A stretch of DNA of 64,000 nt from Lingula anatina (Eukaryota; Brachiopoda; Lingulata; Lingulida; Lingulidae): assembly GCF_001039355.2 (NCBI RefSeq), contig NW_019773515.1, positions 511,509 through 575,508 of the forward strand, given 5' to 3'. Made by a program: the position numbers and the translations under genes. The notes under the pieces were generated by a model. That model worked only from the letters and a program-made list of their open reading frames with translations, searched no databases and was not told where the DNA came from. Below, piece after piece: positions 36,621-46,991 of the stretch; within the stretch, counting starts at the first letter, position 1, and each line of letters starts with the position of its first letter.

Positions 36621-38790
36621 TCATAATGATTGCCAACAAAGTGTGCAAACAAAACACCAGCAAAGGTGTTTATATTCTTTATTCAGCTCCAAAAAATAAA
36701 TTTGATCTTTTTTTATTATCATTTTGTTTTTTGAATACCCTGATGAAATTTTGTTTCTCAAAAAAAAAAAAAGAGTACTTCATGACAGTAATGCACAATG
36801 CTCTTTTGACAAGAAATTTTCTTCAAAAGAGAGGAATTAGAAATTCGTTTGTTGTGCAATTAAGAAGCGGTTGGCAGCGTAATGATAATCCGAAGGAGCA
36901 TCAATGTTTTTCTTCTATGCGGTCTTGCCTCTTTGTAAAGCTGTTTCTTTGAAGGCTATAAATAGAAAATTGAATGACAATGCATTGAGCAAAGACTTAC
37001 GAATCATTTTTATCAGTGGCGGATTTAGGGAATGTAAGGGGGGTCCTGCCCACCCCCACCCCCCTCCGATTTCTGCACAACATCACCCAAATGGTCCCCT
37101 CTTGAAATAAGAATTTTGCCCAGTAGGCCTACAGCTGAATCATAGTTGAATCATAGTTCTAACCTGCACCAAATGGTAAAGGAGGAGACATCATAAATTA
37201 CAATGTTTAAAGAAATCAGAATCAATCCCCCCTTCCGGGACAGCCGAACCCCCTGCTACACTAAAAATCAAATCAGTTCATTCTGTTGCCGTGACTATAC
37301 CGTTCACAACTCGAAAACTGTCTTGGAGTATATAATATATTTTACTGGATTAATTAATGTGAACAGAAACTAAATTTGATTTAAACTGGGTAAAACTGAA
37401 ACTGATAAAACATAAAACTATATGATCCCAGGAGACCCGTGTCGCTGAAACTGAAAATATAAGGTCGGGATCTCAACTTTATACCTTTGTGTCATGTGAC
37501 ACATGAACACATATCAGAGTCATCTCACTATGATCTTTTCTAACATGTAATCACTGCATGTGTTGCAGTTACACATTCTGTGTCTTATATCTACCTTCAA
37601 AACAATGCCAATAAAATTGTAAGTGCTGTATGGTTATTTACTATCCTTATATAACCCAAGATCCTCTTTATTGAATTCCCCAACCATGCAAAATATAGTC
37701 ATATGACACCATAGTGCAGCCCACATTGCACGCACTTGACAAAAAGCTTTGTCATGAACAAAGCAAATTATTCTGCCAGTTAAGTTAAGTGCTTGTACTG
37801 TACATATAAAAACAAATATGAGTGTATATCTATAACAATTTTGTCGTGTTGAGCTTCATTTAGCATTAGCATCATGACAACTACGGCGCATATACTGGTG
37901 TTCCCAATCTGCTTGCAATTGTATTGTACATAGATAAACAAACATGTTTATTGTGTCGAGCTTTATTTATCATTATGATGTTTGTGAAATAGACAATAAT
38001 TCTGAGTTTTCTTTTTCGAAGCATTTTAAATGGGAGTAGCTGGTTTGAATGAAAAGATTTTAAAAGTGTCGGGCAAAACAAAAAAAAACTAATCTATATT
38101 TATTTTTTATTTATTTATTTATTTATTTATTATTATTATTATCATTATTATTATTATATATTTTTTTCATTATTGTATTTTAGTACTGGCTAAACTCTCG
38201 CCGGACAATTAGAATATTAACAAAAACTTTCTAGCTTACCAAGTGAGGCGGCCGAGATGCAGAAAACTTGAGGACGGGTAATGATGAAGTCATAAGCTGC
38301 ATGATTTTCAGGGCACATTTGGAGATACGCCCCCCCCCCCCCCCCAAGTCCCCTCCACTTTTCACCAAGGCACATAAAAGAAAACACATGGGTAGTTCCC
38401 TGTGTTAGGACACGGTACATCGATATGATTGTGTTAATTATTTTTGTTGTAAACCCATTTTAAGTAGTCTATATTATAATTTCTATAATTATTCTCTTAA
38501 AGGCGATGCCCTTGGTAGAAACAAACCGTTTCTCAATTTTCAAAACTGATATTTAACATGATTGCCAACACAGTGTGCAAAACTAATACAGCACACGCTG
38601 TAATTCTTTATTCAGTTCTAAAAACTGCATTTGCTTTTTTTTTCAGTTCCCAGATCAAATTTTGACGGTTTCTCGAAAACAGTCAACTCCATGAAAATGA
38701 AGCACATTACCTTTGGTAAAGAATGGTCATAAAATGTCAATATGTAACATTTCGGTAAAATGCTGTTCAGGACGCTGGATGTTAGGTTCA
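36621..38790. other. repeat-unit debris without ORF
   Basis: 36626-36825 is a tubulin-type 3' flank (with AATAAA-type signal) that jumps directly to a chimera leader block (GAGGAATTAGAAATTCG): the coding part has been deleted. Then come a CAGTGGCGG element at 37014-37260, a fragment of R at 37575-37780, a (TTTA)n tract near 38104, and the 3' flank of S7. Confidence 0.55.
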
Positions 38791-38958
38791 TCAAAAAGTT
38801 TTAATGCCGTATCCTTCCTCATTGCCACTTCCCTCAATGGAGTCGACACTGGTCCCTCCGTAATCAGCCAAATTACGATTCCTTATCGACATTTCAGTTA
38901 AAGTCACCGAGGCGAAAACGATCAAACACTTGGTCATCGCCGTCTTAAAATTTAGCAT
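38791..38958 (-). CDS. small secreted tubulin-tail chimera S7, 55 aa, internal deletion
   Basis: ATG at 38956-38958, TGA at 38791-38793. Starts MLNFKTAMTKCLIVFASVTL, the family signal-peptide-like end. The helix 11-12 part ([15 protein letters not shown]...) is deleted, and the frame continues as RNRNLADYGGTSVDSIEGSG and NEEGYGIKTF, so it keeps only the acidic VDS(V/I)EG tail. The deletion preserves the reading frame. Too short for confidence that it is a gene. Confidence 0.35.
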   Translation of the reverse strand: MLNFKTAMTKCLIVFASVTLTEMSIRNRNLADYGGTSVDSIEGSGNEEGYGIKTF

Positions 38959-39094
38959 TTTACTTGTGAGTCCAATCTTCTTTAAGAGAAACAGATTGTA
39001 AATCTGGGCGCTGTAAAATGAATTTGCTATGTTTTCTTTTGATCTTTACAGTACCCTGATGAAATGTTAATTGTTTCTCGAAAACAGACGACTT

Positions 39095-39097
<3 letters not shown>

Positions 39098-39127
<30 letters not shown>
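39098..39127. repeat. poly(A) tract
   Basis: About 30 consecutive A, in the 3' flank of S8. Could be replication slippage or an insertion remnant. Confidence 0.9.
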
Positions 39128-39129
<2 letters not shown>

Positions 39130-39222
39130 CAAAGAGCCTTACTTTTGGTCAAGAACGGTCACAAAAAGTTCACATTTAACATTTCGGTGGAATGCTGTTC
39201 AAGACGAGGGATAATGGGATCA

Positions 39223-39435
39223 TCAATCTTTAAACGGCGTATCATCAACGCTGTCCCCTTTGTAATCCTCTTCCAGAAAGTCCAGACTCTCATGAACCTC
39301 AGAGAATCGAATATCCTCCACGGCTGCTTCCATACCCACACCTTCATAGCAGTGGACGAAAGCGCGCGTCCTTATCAACATTCCCACCAAGGTGAAAGCA
39401 ATAACAGTACATTTTCTCATGTCCATCTTACTCAC
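39223..39435 (-). CDS. small secreted tubulin-tail chimera S8, 70 aa
   Basis: Starts MSKMDMRKCTVIAFTLVGML, then IRTRAFVHCYEGVGMEA. A short in-frame insertion (about AAVEDI) separates the helix 11 part from RFSEVHESLDFLEEDYKG, and the tail is DSVDDTPFKD. Every indel relative to tubulin and to the siblings keeps the frame. Directly upstream lies ACTCACCTTTTTGCGTCC, a block that in other units sits further off, so the leader differs from that of S4 or S9. Confidence 0.45.
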   Translation of the reverse strand: MSKMDMRKCTVIAFTLVGMLIRTRAFVHCYEGVGMEAAVEDIRFSEVHESLDFLEEDYKGDSVDDTPFKD

Positions 39436-40110
39436 CTTTTTGCGTCCTAATATTATACACTTATCGACAATATGTAGTTTCGTTGACCTCAGAAAAGTGA
39501 TATCGACTTAGGCAAGGTCGATATCAATTATCTGAAGTCAGCAAAAAAAGCATATTGACCGAAAGCTGATAATTGTTTTATGATGTGATTATCCAAAGGA
39601 TACATTTACCCGGTTTGTGATGCAAATTGGTACAACAACAATCTGAAGTTAAGTCGTCACGGGTGCACGGCTTGTTGCGACTCTACGTAACAATACGGGG
39701 CGTCAAAGGTAGCTGATATTTTCTTTATCTTATAATTTAATAAAGTGTAATAATTCCTTGAATATATGCGAAGCAAATTAAAGTAAAAGAAGACAATTTT
39801 TATGTCAGATTTTCTATGTTATTGATATCCCAATAACGATAAATATGCGTGATGCGAGACAGAAAATAATTTATCTATTTTTATTTGATTATTGCACTGT
39901 TACTAGCTTATCTCTCGCTGGAAAATTAGTATAGTGTTATTTTATTTTTATCTTTACTTTTCTGTACCCTGTTGAAATTTTGAACCTTTAATAGATCGTA
40001 TAAATAATGCACAATGTTCTTTTGACTAGAAATGTCTGACTACTTCACAAAAAAGTCAATGTGTAACATTTCGGTGGAATACATGCTGTCCAGGACAATG
40101 GGCGTTGGGA

Positions 40111-40338
40111 TCATATATCCATCCATTGCTCCTCCAGTTCCTCTTCACCCGTTCTGTCAAGGACAGGCAGGTAATCCTTCTCCAGAAAGCCCAAATCCTC
40201 ACGAAACTCATAGTTATCACGTTCCTTCATACCCTCGTCATCATGCGAGTGGACAAAAACATATTTCCTTGTCGACATTCCCACTAGGATCACCGAGGCA
40301 AAAACGATCAAACATTTTGTCATCTCCGTCTGAAACAT
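40111..40338 (-). CDS. small secreted tubulin-tail chimera S9, 75 aa
   Basis: Same subfamily as S4 and S11: MFQTEMTKCLIVFASVILVG, then MSTRKYVFVHSHDDEGMKER and a tail ending LEEQWMDI. It differs from S4 at a handful of residues (R9C, Y to F in EYRED, E to D before RTGEE, T to M near the end). Intact frame. Confidence 0.5.
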   Translation of the reverse strand: MFQTEMTKCLIVFASVILVGMSTRKYVFVHSHDDEGMKERDNYEFREDLGFLEKDYLPVLDRTGEEELEEQWMDI

Positions 40339-40782
40339 TTTACTCCTTAATTAAATCTTGTTCAAAAGAGAGTTATTAGAAATCCGTGTGATATGCAATT
40401 TAGAAGCGGTTGACAGCGACGTAGTGAGGTGTATCAATGTTTTCTCTTCTATCCAGTCTTGTCTCTACGTAAAGTCATTTCTTTCAAGGCTATTTCAAGT
40501 AAAAAACGAAAATTGAATGAAATTGCTCTTACTGAGCAAAGATTTGTAAATCAGATATATATCAACCATGTCCTTTTCCTCACTCTAATGGTCTAGGATG
40601 AAATGTTAGAGATAACATTGTAAAAAAAGATAATCAACCACCCGAAAGGGACAGCCAAACCCCTAGGTGCAAGAAAAATCTTGTGACCAGGCACATCCCT
40701 GAATACCGAAATATCTTCACTCTAATGATAAAGGAGGAGACAGCAGAAATTACAAGGCTGGGCGTTGGGATCATTTATCAGT

Positions 40783-40857
40783 TCAATACTCCCCGCTCCC
40801 ATCTTCGCCCTCTCCCTCTTTCTCAACGGAGTCGACGCCAACCGCTTCGTAACCCTT
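40783..40857 (-). pseudogene. tail-only fragment S10
   Basis: Only the last ~25 codons of an S5-like tail remain ([19 protein letters not shown]-like, then TGA). At 40857 the sequence jumps into leader DNA (TTTGAAGGCTATAAATAG), so the signal peptide and helix part are deleted. Confidence 0.7.
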
Positions 40858-41180
40858 CTTTGAAGGCTATAAATAGAAAATTTAATGACATTGCATTGAG
40901 CAAAGACTTACGAATTATTTATATCAGTGGCGGATTTAGGGGATGTAAGGGGGGTCCTGCCCCCCCCCCTTCGATTTCTTCACAACATCACCCAAATGGT
41001 CCCTTCTTGAAATTAGAATTTTGCCCAGTAGGCCTATAACTCAATCATAGTTCTAAAATGTACCAAATGGTAGAGGAGGAGACATAAATTACAATGTTTA
41101 AAGAAATCAGAATCAACCACCCCTTCCGGGAAAGCCGAACTCCCTGCTACACTAAAAATCAAATCAGTTCATTCTGTGTC

Positions 41181-42170
41181 TTATATCTACCTTCAAAATA
41201 ATGCCAATAAAATCGTAAGTGCTGTATGGTTATTTACCATCCTTATATAACCCAAGATCTTCTTTATTGAACTCCACAACCAGGCAAAATGTAGTCATAT
41301 GACACTATAGTACAGCCCACATTGCACGCACTTGACAGAAAGTTTTGATAGGAATAAAGCAAATTATTCCTCCAGACACTGCGGGACTTCCAAACTTATC
41401 AAAATATTGCTTTAAGCTTACGTCTCATTTATAACGTACATTTAAGATATTACTATTCATTCAGGTTAAATCTACCTACCTTAATGCGTCCTAATATAGC
41501 TCAATAAAATGGAAGTTTTTAAATTGTAGAAAGCATCGTTGCTGTATTATACTACAAACATGCCAACTAGGGCGCAGATACTGGTAGGCCTACTCCCGCT
41601 TAGTGCTTGTACATGAAAAAGCAATTATAACTTTATCTTAAGCAGTTTTATGTTAAGTTTAAGCTAAGACCTAATATATTAGTTTATTAGATCTTAGGTT
41701 TAAGTGAGCAACAGCATCTACTGTAGTCTCTGTAATAGAGAATCATGTTCACCTTTCTATTATGAATAATTTTCAAATGGGAAGAGTTGGTTTTAAATGA
41801 GTTTAAAAGTGCGATGTAAACAGGAAAGATATATATTTTTATTTGATTGTCGCATTTTACTTTTTTTCTATCCCTGGATAATTAAAAAGCGGCAACAAAA
41901 GATTTCTAGCCTATCAAGCGAGGTGGCAAAGTTAGAGAAAGCCTGAGGGCAGGTAAATGATGAATTCCTAAGCTGCATAATATCCAGCAGATATTTGGTA
42001 AGAGAGGGAAAGCACCCCGCCACCACCACTACCACCACTACCACCACCACCACCACCACTACCACCACTACCACCACCACCACCACCACTACCACCACCA
42101 ACCTCCCTACACCCCGTCCCTTCCCCCCCCAAAGCTACCCTAGGTTCTAGATTTCCGTATTGCCAGCTCG
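41181..42170. repeat. repeat segment R, copy 2
   Basis: Near-identical to 42172-43080 and separated from it by a single N. It contains a long (CCA)n tract at 42013-42100 and a small extra insert (ACCTAATATATTAG, near 41670) shared with the copy at 47440-48560 but not with copy 3. Confidence 0.8.
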
Positions 42171-42171
42171 N
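42171..42171. other. assembly gap (single N)
   Basis: The left contig ends at GCCAGCTCG; the right contig starts at TTATATCTACC, a point equivalent to 41181 on the left. The two flanks therefore overlap by about 990 bp. Confidence 0.9.
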
Positions 42172-43260
42172 TTATATCTACCTTCAAAATAATGCCAATA
42201 AAATCGTAAGTGCTGTATGGTAATTTACCATCCTTATATAACCCAAGATCTTCTTTATTGAACTCCACAACCAGGCACAATGTAGTCATATGACACTATA
42301 GTACAGCCCACATTGCACGCACTTGACAGAAAGTTTTGATAGGAATAAAGCAAATTATTCCTCCAGACACTGCGGGACTTCCAAACTTATCAAAATATTG
42401 CTTTAAGCTTACGTCTCATTTATAACGTACATTTAAGATATTACTATTCATTCAGGTTAAATCTACCTACCTTAATGCGTCCTAATATAGCTCAATAAAA
42501 TGGAAGTTTTTAAATTGTAGAAAGCATCGTTGCTGTATTATACTACAAACATGCCAACTAGGGCGCAGATACTGGTAGGCCTACTCCCGCTTAGTGCTTG
42601 TACATGTAAAACCAATTATAACTTTATCTTTAGCAGTTTTATTGTGTTAAGTTTAAGTGAGCAATAGCATCTAGTCTTTGAAATAGAGAATCATGTTCAC
42701 CTTTCTATTATGAATAATTTGCATGGGAAGAGTTGGTTTTAAATGAGTTTAAAAGTGCGATGTAAACAGAAAAGATATATATTTTTATTTGATGTTCGCA
42801 TTTTACTGCTTTTTTTCTATCCCTGGATAATTAAAAAACGGCAACAAAGGCTTTCTAGCCTACCAAGCGAGGCGGCAAGTTAGAGAAAGCCTGAGGGCAG
42901 GTAAATGATGAAATCCTAAGCTGCGTAATATCCAGCTCATATTTGGTAAGAGAGGGAAAGCACCCCGCCACCACCACTACCACCACCACCACCACCACTA
43001 CCACCACCAACCTCCCTACACCCCGTCCCTTCCCCCCCCCAAAGCTACCCTAGGTTCTAGATTTCCGTATTGCCAGCTCGATCTTGATTTCATACATGTA
43101 TATAACCCATATCAGCAATACGAGTAAAAGAAATACTAGTAAAAATGATCCCATCACAAGATTTTTAACGAGCTAGCTTTTACTGTGCCCTGACACTCAG
43201 TGTACCAAAAGCATATCCAATATTCTGATAAACTAATTACTTCTAGTCATAATGATTGCC
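42172..43260. repeat. repeat segment R, copy 3
   Basis: Restarts the segment at the same base as 41181 and runs on past the end of the left contig into a tubulin-type 3' flank. (CCA)n at 42966-43010. Confidence 0.8.
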
Positions 43261-43543
43261 AACAAAGTGTGCAAACAAAACACCAGCATTGCATTAGGTG
43301 TTTATATTCTTTATTCAGCTCCAAAAAAATTAATTTGATCTTTTTCTTTTGATTATGATTTTGTTTTTTGAATACCTTGATGAAATTTTGTTTCTCAAAA
43401 AAAAAAAAAAAGAAAAAAAAAAGAAATTCATGAAAGTAATGGACAATGCTCTTTTGACAAGAAAAGTCTGACTTATCGTCACAAATGAAAAAGTTCAAAT
43501 GTAACATTTCGGTGGAATGCAGTTCGAAAGGTTGGACGTAGAT

Positions 43544-43597
43544 TTAATACTCCTCGCCTTCCTCTTCGCCTTCTCCCTTAACGGAGTCAACGCCGAC
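43544..43597 (-). pseudogene. alpha-tubulin tail fragment cut by a Tc1/mariner insertion
   Basis: Eighteen codons: [17 protein letters not shown] and TAA, with a 3' UTR nearly identical to that of gene E below it. At 43597 the tubulin sequence stops abruptly and transposase-derived sequence begins. The remnant shows that a further gene E-like tubulin copy once stood here. Confidence 0.85.
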
Positions 43598-44263
43598 AAG
43601 TGTCCTCAGAAAAGAGAGGCAGAAAACGCCCGTTTCAAGGTCCCTCGTGAACAAGTGATTACTGCATGCCAGTTATTTTGCGCGAACGCCAGTAGGGAAA
43701 CTACTGTTAACAGTAGATCATGTACAGCGACGTCTGCAATGGGCTGGGGACCACTGCTTTTGCAGCCAAAACACTGGCAACACGTCCTTTTCAGTGATGA
43801 GGCCAGATATGGATTTTTTAGGGTTGATGGTCGAATCCGTGTCCACCGACGTGTACAAGGGTCATAAAACGATGATTGTGTACTGCCTAGGGTGCAAGCA
43901 GGGGATGGTAACGTCTCAGTTTGGGGAGCATTTCATGTCGGTGCCCAGAACCAGTTGTTTTTTCTAGGAGGCAACCTCATCCAGGATTCCTACAAAGGCA
44001 TTCTACAGCAAACAATGCTTCGATTGGTAAGAGTCATCTTCAGGAACAACTTTGTGTACCAAGACGACTGGGCAACCCCACATCGAGGCCGCAGAATTAC
44101 TGTTTTTCTTCAAAACCAATGGGTTCAGAAACTGCCCTGGCCTGCAAACTCTCCAGATATGAACCTCATTGAAATTGAAAAACTTTGGGCAAAAGTAACT
44201 CACAGAATTAATAGCTATGGTCATCGGCCGGTAACTAGTAATAATGATTTATTAAGCCAATAA
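43598..44263 (+). pseudogene. Tc1/mariner-type DDE transposase remnant
   Basis: Transposase of a cut-and-paste DNA transposon. HVLFSDEARYGFFRVDGR holds the first catalytic Asp, VYQDDWATPHRGRR the second, and SPDMNLIEIEKLW the third acidic residue (Glu), 35 residues after the second. The frame is broken by a shift with a stop near 43864, between RRVQGS and QAGDGNVSVWGAFHVG. The N-terminal DNA-binding half is missing and no terminal repeats are seen, so it is inactive. Confidence 0.85.
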
Positions 44264-45102
44264 AATACAAATGTATAAAATCGGGAATCTTTTGCCCTGT
44301 AGTAGCGCCATTGAAATATAAAAAATTAAAATTAAAATTACCTCAACATAAAAACTAGATAAAAGAGTAAAAATGTGGACGCTCTACAAAGCCTGTCGCC
44401 ATTGATCGGCGCCATCATAATGAACTGCGACAGGCAAATATGACTGAGTGGAATGATATCCCCATCCAAACTCTAAAAAACGTGTCACAGGGTATGCCAT
44501 GTAGGATGAGGGCGCTGCAAGCGGCTGCTGGAGGTCATACCCGCGATTACTGACTTTTCATGATTTACTGTAGTGAGTTCTTTGACTGTGTAACATATCA
44601 CTGTCCGTAGGCTATCATTTTCTTTAATATCTTAGCTTAAAGTTAATGCTGACATCAAACTGTTGATATGGTTTTCTGGTGGTGTTCCTTTCTTTTGAAT
44701 GACATCTTATGTCAGATTTGATATCATTGACCAAAATATCTCACAACAGAAGACTGGATGTTTTGTCACTCAGTGACATACTTTTTTAATGACTAAAGCC
44801 AAAAAAAAATTAATCAGCACCCAAAAATAACAATGTTAAAAAATATTCCATATTAAGTAGCAGCCCTGTACACATAAAAACGTAAAAGCCGCATTATTGT
44901 ATACCATACCTATAATCATTCGACGTCCTTTTTATAATCAAGTCTATCTTCCTGGCAGTGCGGGATTTCCAAACGTGCAAAAATAATGCTTTCAGTTCAC
45001 ATTTCATTTATAATGTACATGTACGTTAAGGACGATGTCACCAACAAGACATTTCTATTCAGACAAGTAAAATCTACTCACCTTTTTGCGTCCTAATTAT
45101 TA

Positions 45103-45138
<36 letters not shown>

Positions 45139-45798
45139 ATATTATACAATTATTGACAATATGTAGTTTCGTTGACCTCAGAAAAGTGATATCGACTTAG
45201 GCGAGGTCGATATCAATTATCTGAAGTCAGCAAAAAAAAAAAACATATTGACCGAAAGCTGATATTTGTTTTATGATGTGATTATTCAAAGGATACTTTT
45301 ACCCGGTTTGTGATGCAAATTAGAACAACAACAATCCGAAGTTAAGTCGTCACGGGTACACGGCTTGTTGCGACATTACGTAACAATACGGAGCGTCAAA
45401 GGTAGCTGAAATTTTCTTTATCTTATAATTTAATAAAGTGTAATAATTCCTTGAATATATGCGAAGCAAATTAAAGTAAAAGAAGACAATTTTTATGTCA
45501 GATTTTCTATGTTATTGATATCCCAATAACGATAAATATGCGTGATGCGAGACAGAAAAGAATTTATCTATTTTATTTGATTATTGCATTGTTACTAGCT
45601 TAACTCTCGCAAGAAAATTAGTATAGTGTTATTTTATTTTTATCTTTATTTTTCTGTACCCTGTTGAAATTTTGACCCCTTAATAGATCATATGCACAAT
45701 GATTTTTTGACAAAAAAATGTCTGACTTTTCCCCACAAAAAAGTCAATGTGTAACATTTCGGTGGAATACACGCTGTCCAGGACAATGGGCGTTGGGA
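44264..45798. other. intergenic repeat-unit DNA
   Basis: Unit flank with an (ATT)n tract at about 45100-45136. 45160-45700 is a near copy of 39460-40020 (same order, with CAAATTAAAGTAAAAGAAG and the S9-type 3' flank), showing that S9 and S11 units were duplicated with more than 500 bp of flank. No gene recognised. Confidence 0.6.
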
Positions 45799-46026
45799 TC
45801 ATATATCCATCCATTGCTCCTCCAGTTCCTCTTCACCCGTTCTCTCGAGGACAGGCAGGTAATCCTTCTCCAGAAAGCCCAAGTCCTCACGATACTCATA
45901 GTTATCACGTTCCTCCATACCCTCGTCATCATGCGAGTGAACAAAAGCACATTCCCTTGTCGACATTCCCACTAGAGTCACCGAGGCAAAAACAATCAGA
46001 CATTTCGTCATCTCCATCTTAAACAT
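45799..46026 (-). CDS. small secreted tubulin-tail chimera S11, 75 aa
   Basis: Starts MFKMEMTKCLIVFASVTLVG, then MSTRECAFVHSHDDEGMEER. The ECAFVH junction is the same as in S3 and close to tubulin KRAFVH, so S11 looks intermediate between S3 and the S4/S9 pair. Tail ends LEEQWMDI. Intact frame. Confidence 0.5.
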   Translation of the reverse strand: MFKMEMTKCLIVFASVTLVGMSTRECAFVHSHDDEGMEERDNYEYREDLGFLEKDYLPVLERTGEEELEEQWMDI

Positions 46027-46193
46027 GTTAGCTCTGAATTAAATGACAGCGAAGTCGTGAGGTGTATCAATGTTTTTTCTTCCATGCGGTCTTGCCTCTA
46101 TGTAAAGTCGTTTCTTTCAAGGCTATTTCAAGTAAGAAGACGAAAATTGAATGTAACTGCTCTTACTGGACAAAGACTTGTGAATTATATATA

Positions 46194-46358
46194 TCAACAA
46201 GGAAATGTCCTTTCTACCACTGGTATGTCGCTGAGGATATGGAAGAAGGTGAATTCTCTGAGGCTCGTGAGGAATGGACCGCGCTGGGGAAGGGTTACGA
46301 GGACCTCAGCGTCGACCCCTTTGCGGGAGAGGGCAGGAGGATATCAAGGATTTTTTAA
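46194..46358 (+). pseudogene. inverted tubulin-tail chimera fragment S12
   Basis: The only copy on the plus strand. It begins within the signal-peptide end ([20 protein letters not shown]), continues [20 protein letters not shown] and ends [10 protein letters not shown]. The start and hydrophobic core are missing; upstream DNA is the leader of S11. An upstream in-frame ATG (46062) exists but reads through flank DNA. An inverted broken piece. Confidence 0.7.
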
Positions 46359-46754
46359 CTAATGTATCTCCACCTGCCTGAGTATTACAAAGCTATGAAT
46401 CCTCTCAGCTCTATCAGCTAGCGGCATGGTTGTTACTGTAACCACTCTGAGGCGTGAATATGTAGCCGGCGGATCAGTTTGTCTGTTATTCATAAGATTG
46501 CCATCACAGTGTACAAACAAAAAACCAGCACACTTTTTAATTCTTTATTCAGTTCCCAAAAATACATTTATTTTCTTTGGAGTTTCATTGCCCTGATGAA
46601 ATTTTGACTGTTTCTCAAAAACGCCATAAAAATTGTGCATATTTCTTCTCTTTGTCAAGAAATGTCTTACTAATCGTCACATTAAAAGTTAATATGAAAA
46701 TCACTGTGGAATATATGCTGTTCAGGACGCTGGGCGATGGGATCATTTATCAGT

Positions 46755-46991
46755 TTAATTCTCTCCCTTTGAATCATCATTTCCCTCTTGCTCTCCCTCC
46801 GCGAATTCGACGCCAACCTCTTCGTAATCCTTCTCAAGAGCGGCCAAATCCTCACGAGCCTCAGAGACTTCAACTTCCTCCATACCCTCACCGACATAAA
46901 AGTGGACGAATGAATATTTTCTTGTCGGCATTCCCACTATAGTCAACGAAGCGAAAACAATTAAAAGTTTTGCCATCTCCATCTTTAACAT
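46755..46991 (-). CDS. small secreted tubulin-tail chimera S13, 78 aa
   Basis: Starts [20 protein letters not shown], then [20 protein letters not shown]. The tubulin part is well kept: [20 protein letters not shown], then a changed acidic tail [16 protein letters not shown]. Closest to S5 in the N-terminus, yet closer to tubulin in the helix part, which hints at exchange with a tubulin gene. Intact frame; AATAAA-type 3' signal near 46541. Confidence 0.55.
   Translation of the reverse strand: MLKMEMAKLLIVFASLTIVGMPTRKYSFVHFYVGEGMEEVEVSEAREDLAALEKDYEEVGVEFAEGEQEGNDDSKGEN

Noticed and set aside
41868-42101. ORFs rich in poly-Val or poly-Thr at (CCA)n tracts (also 36183, 48127)
   Set aside because: Products of a microsatellite in repeat segment R, with varying lengths between copies; not proteins.
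36330-43010. Regularly repeated CCA/CCACCACTA arrays as a CRISPR-like pattern
   Set aside because: The units are a simple trinucleotide repeat without spacers, in an animal genome.
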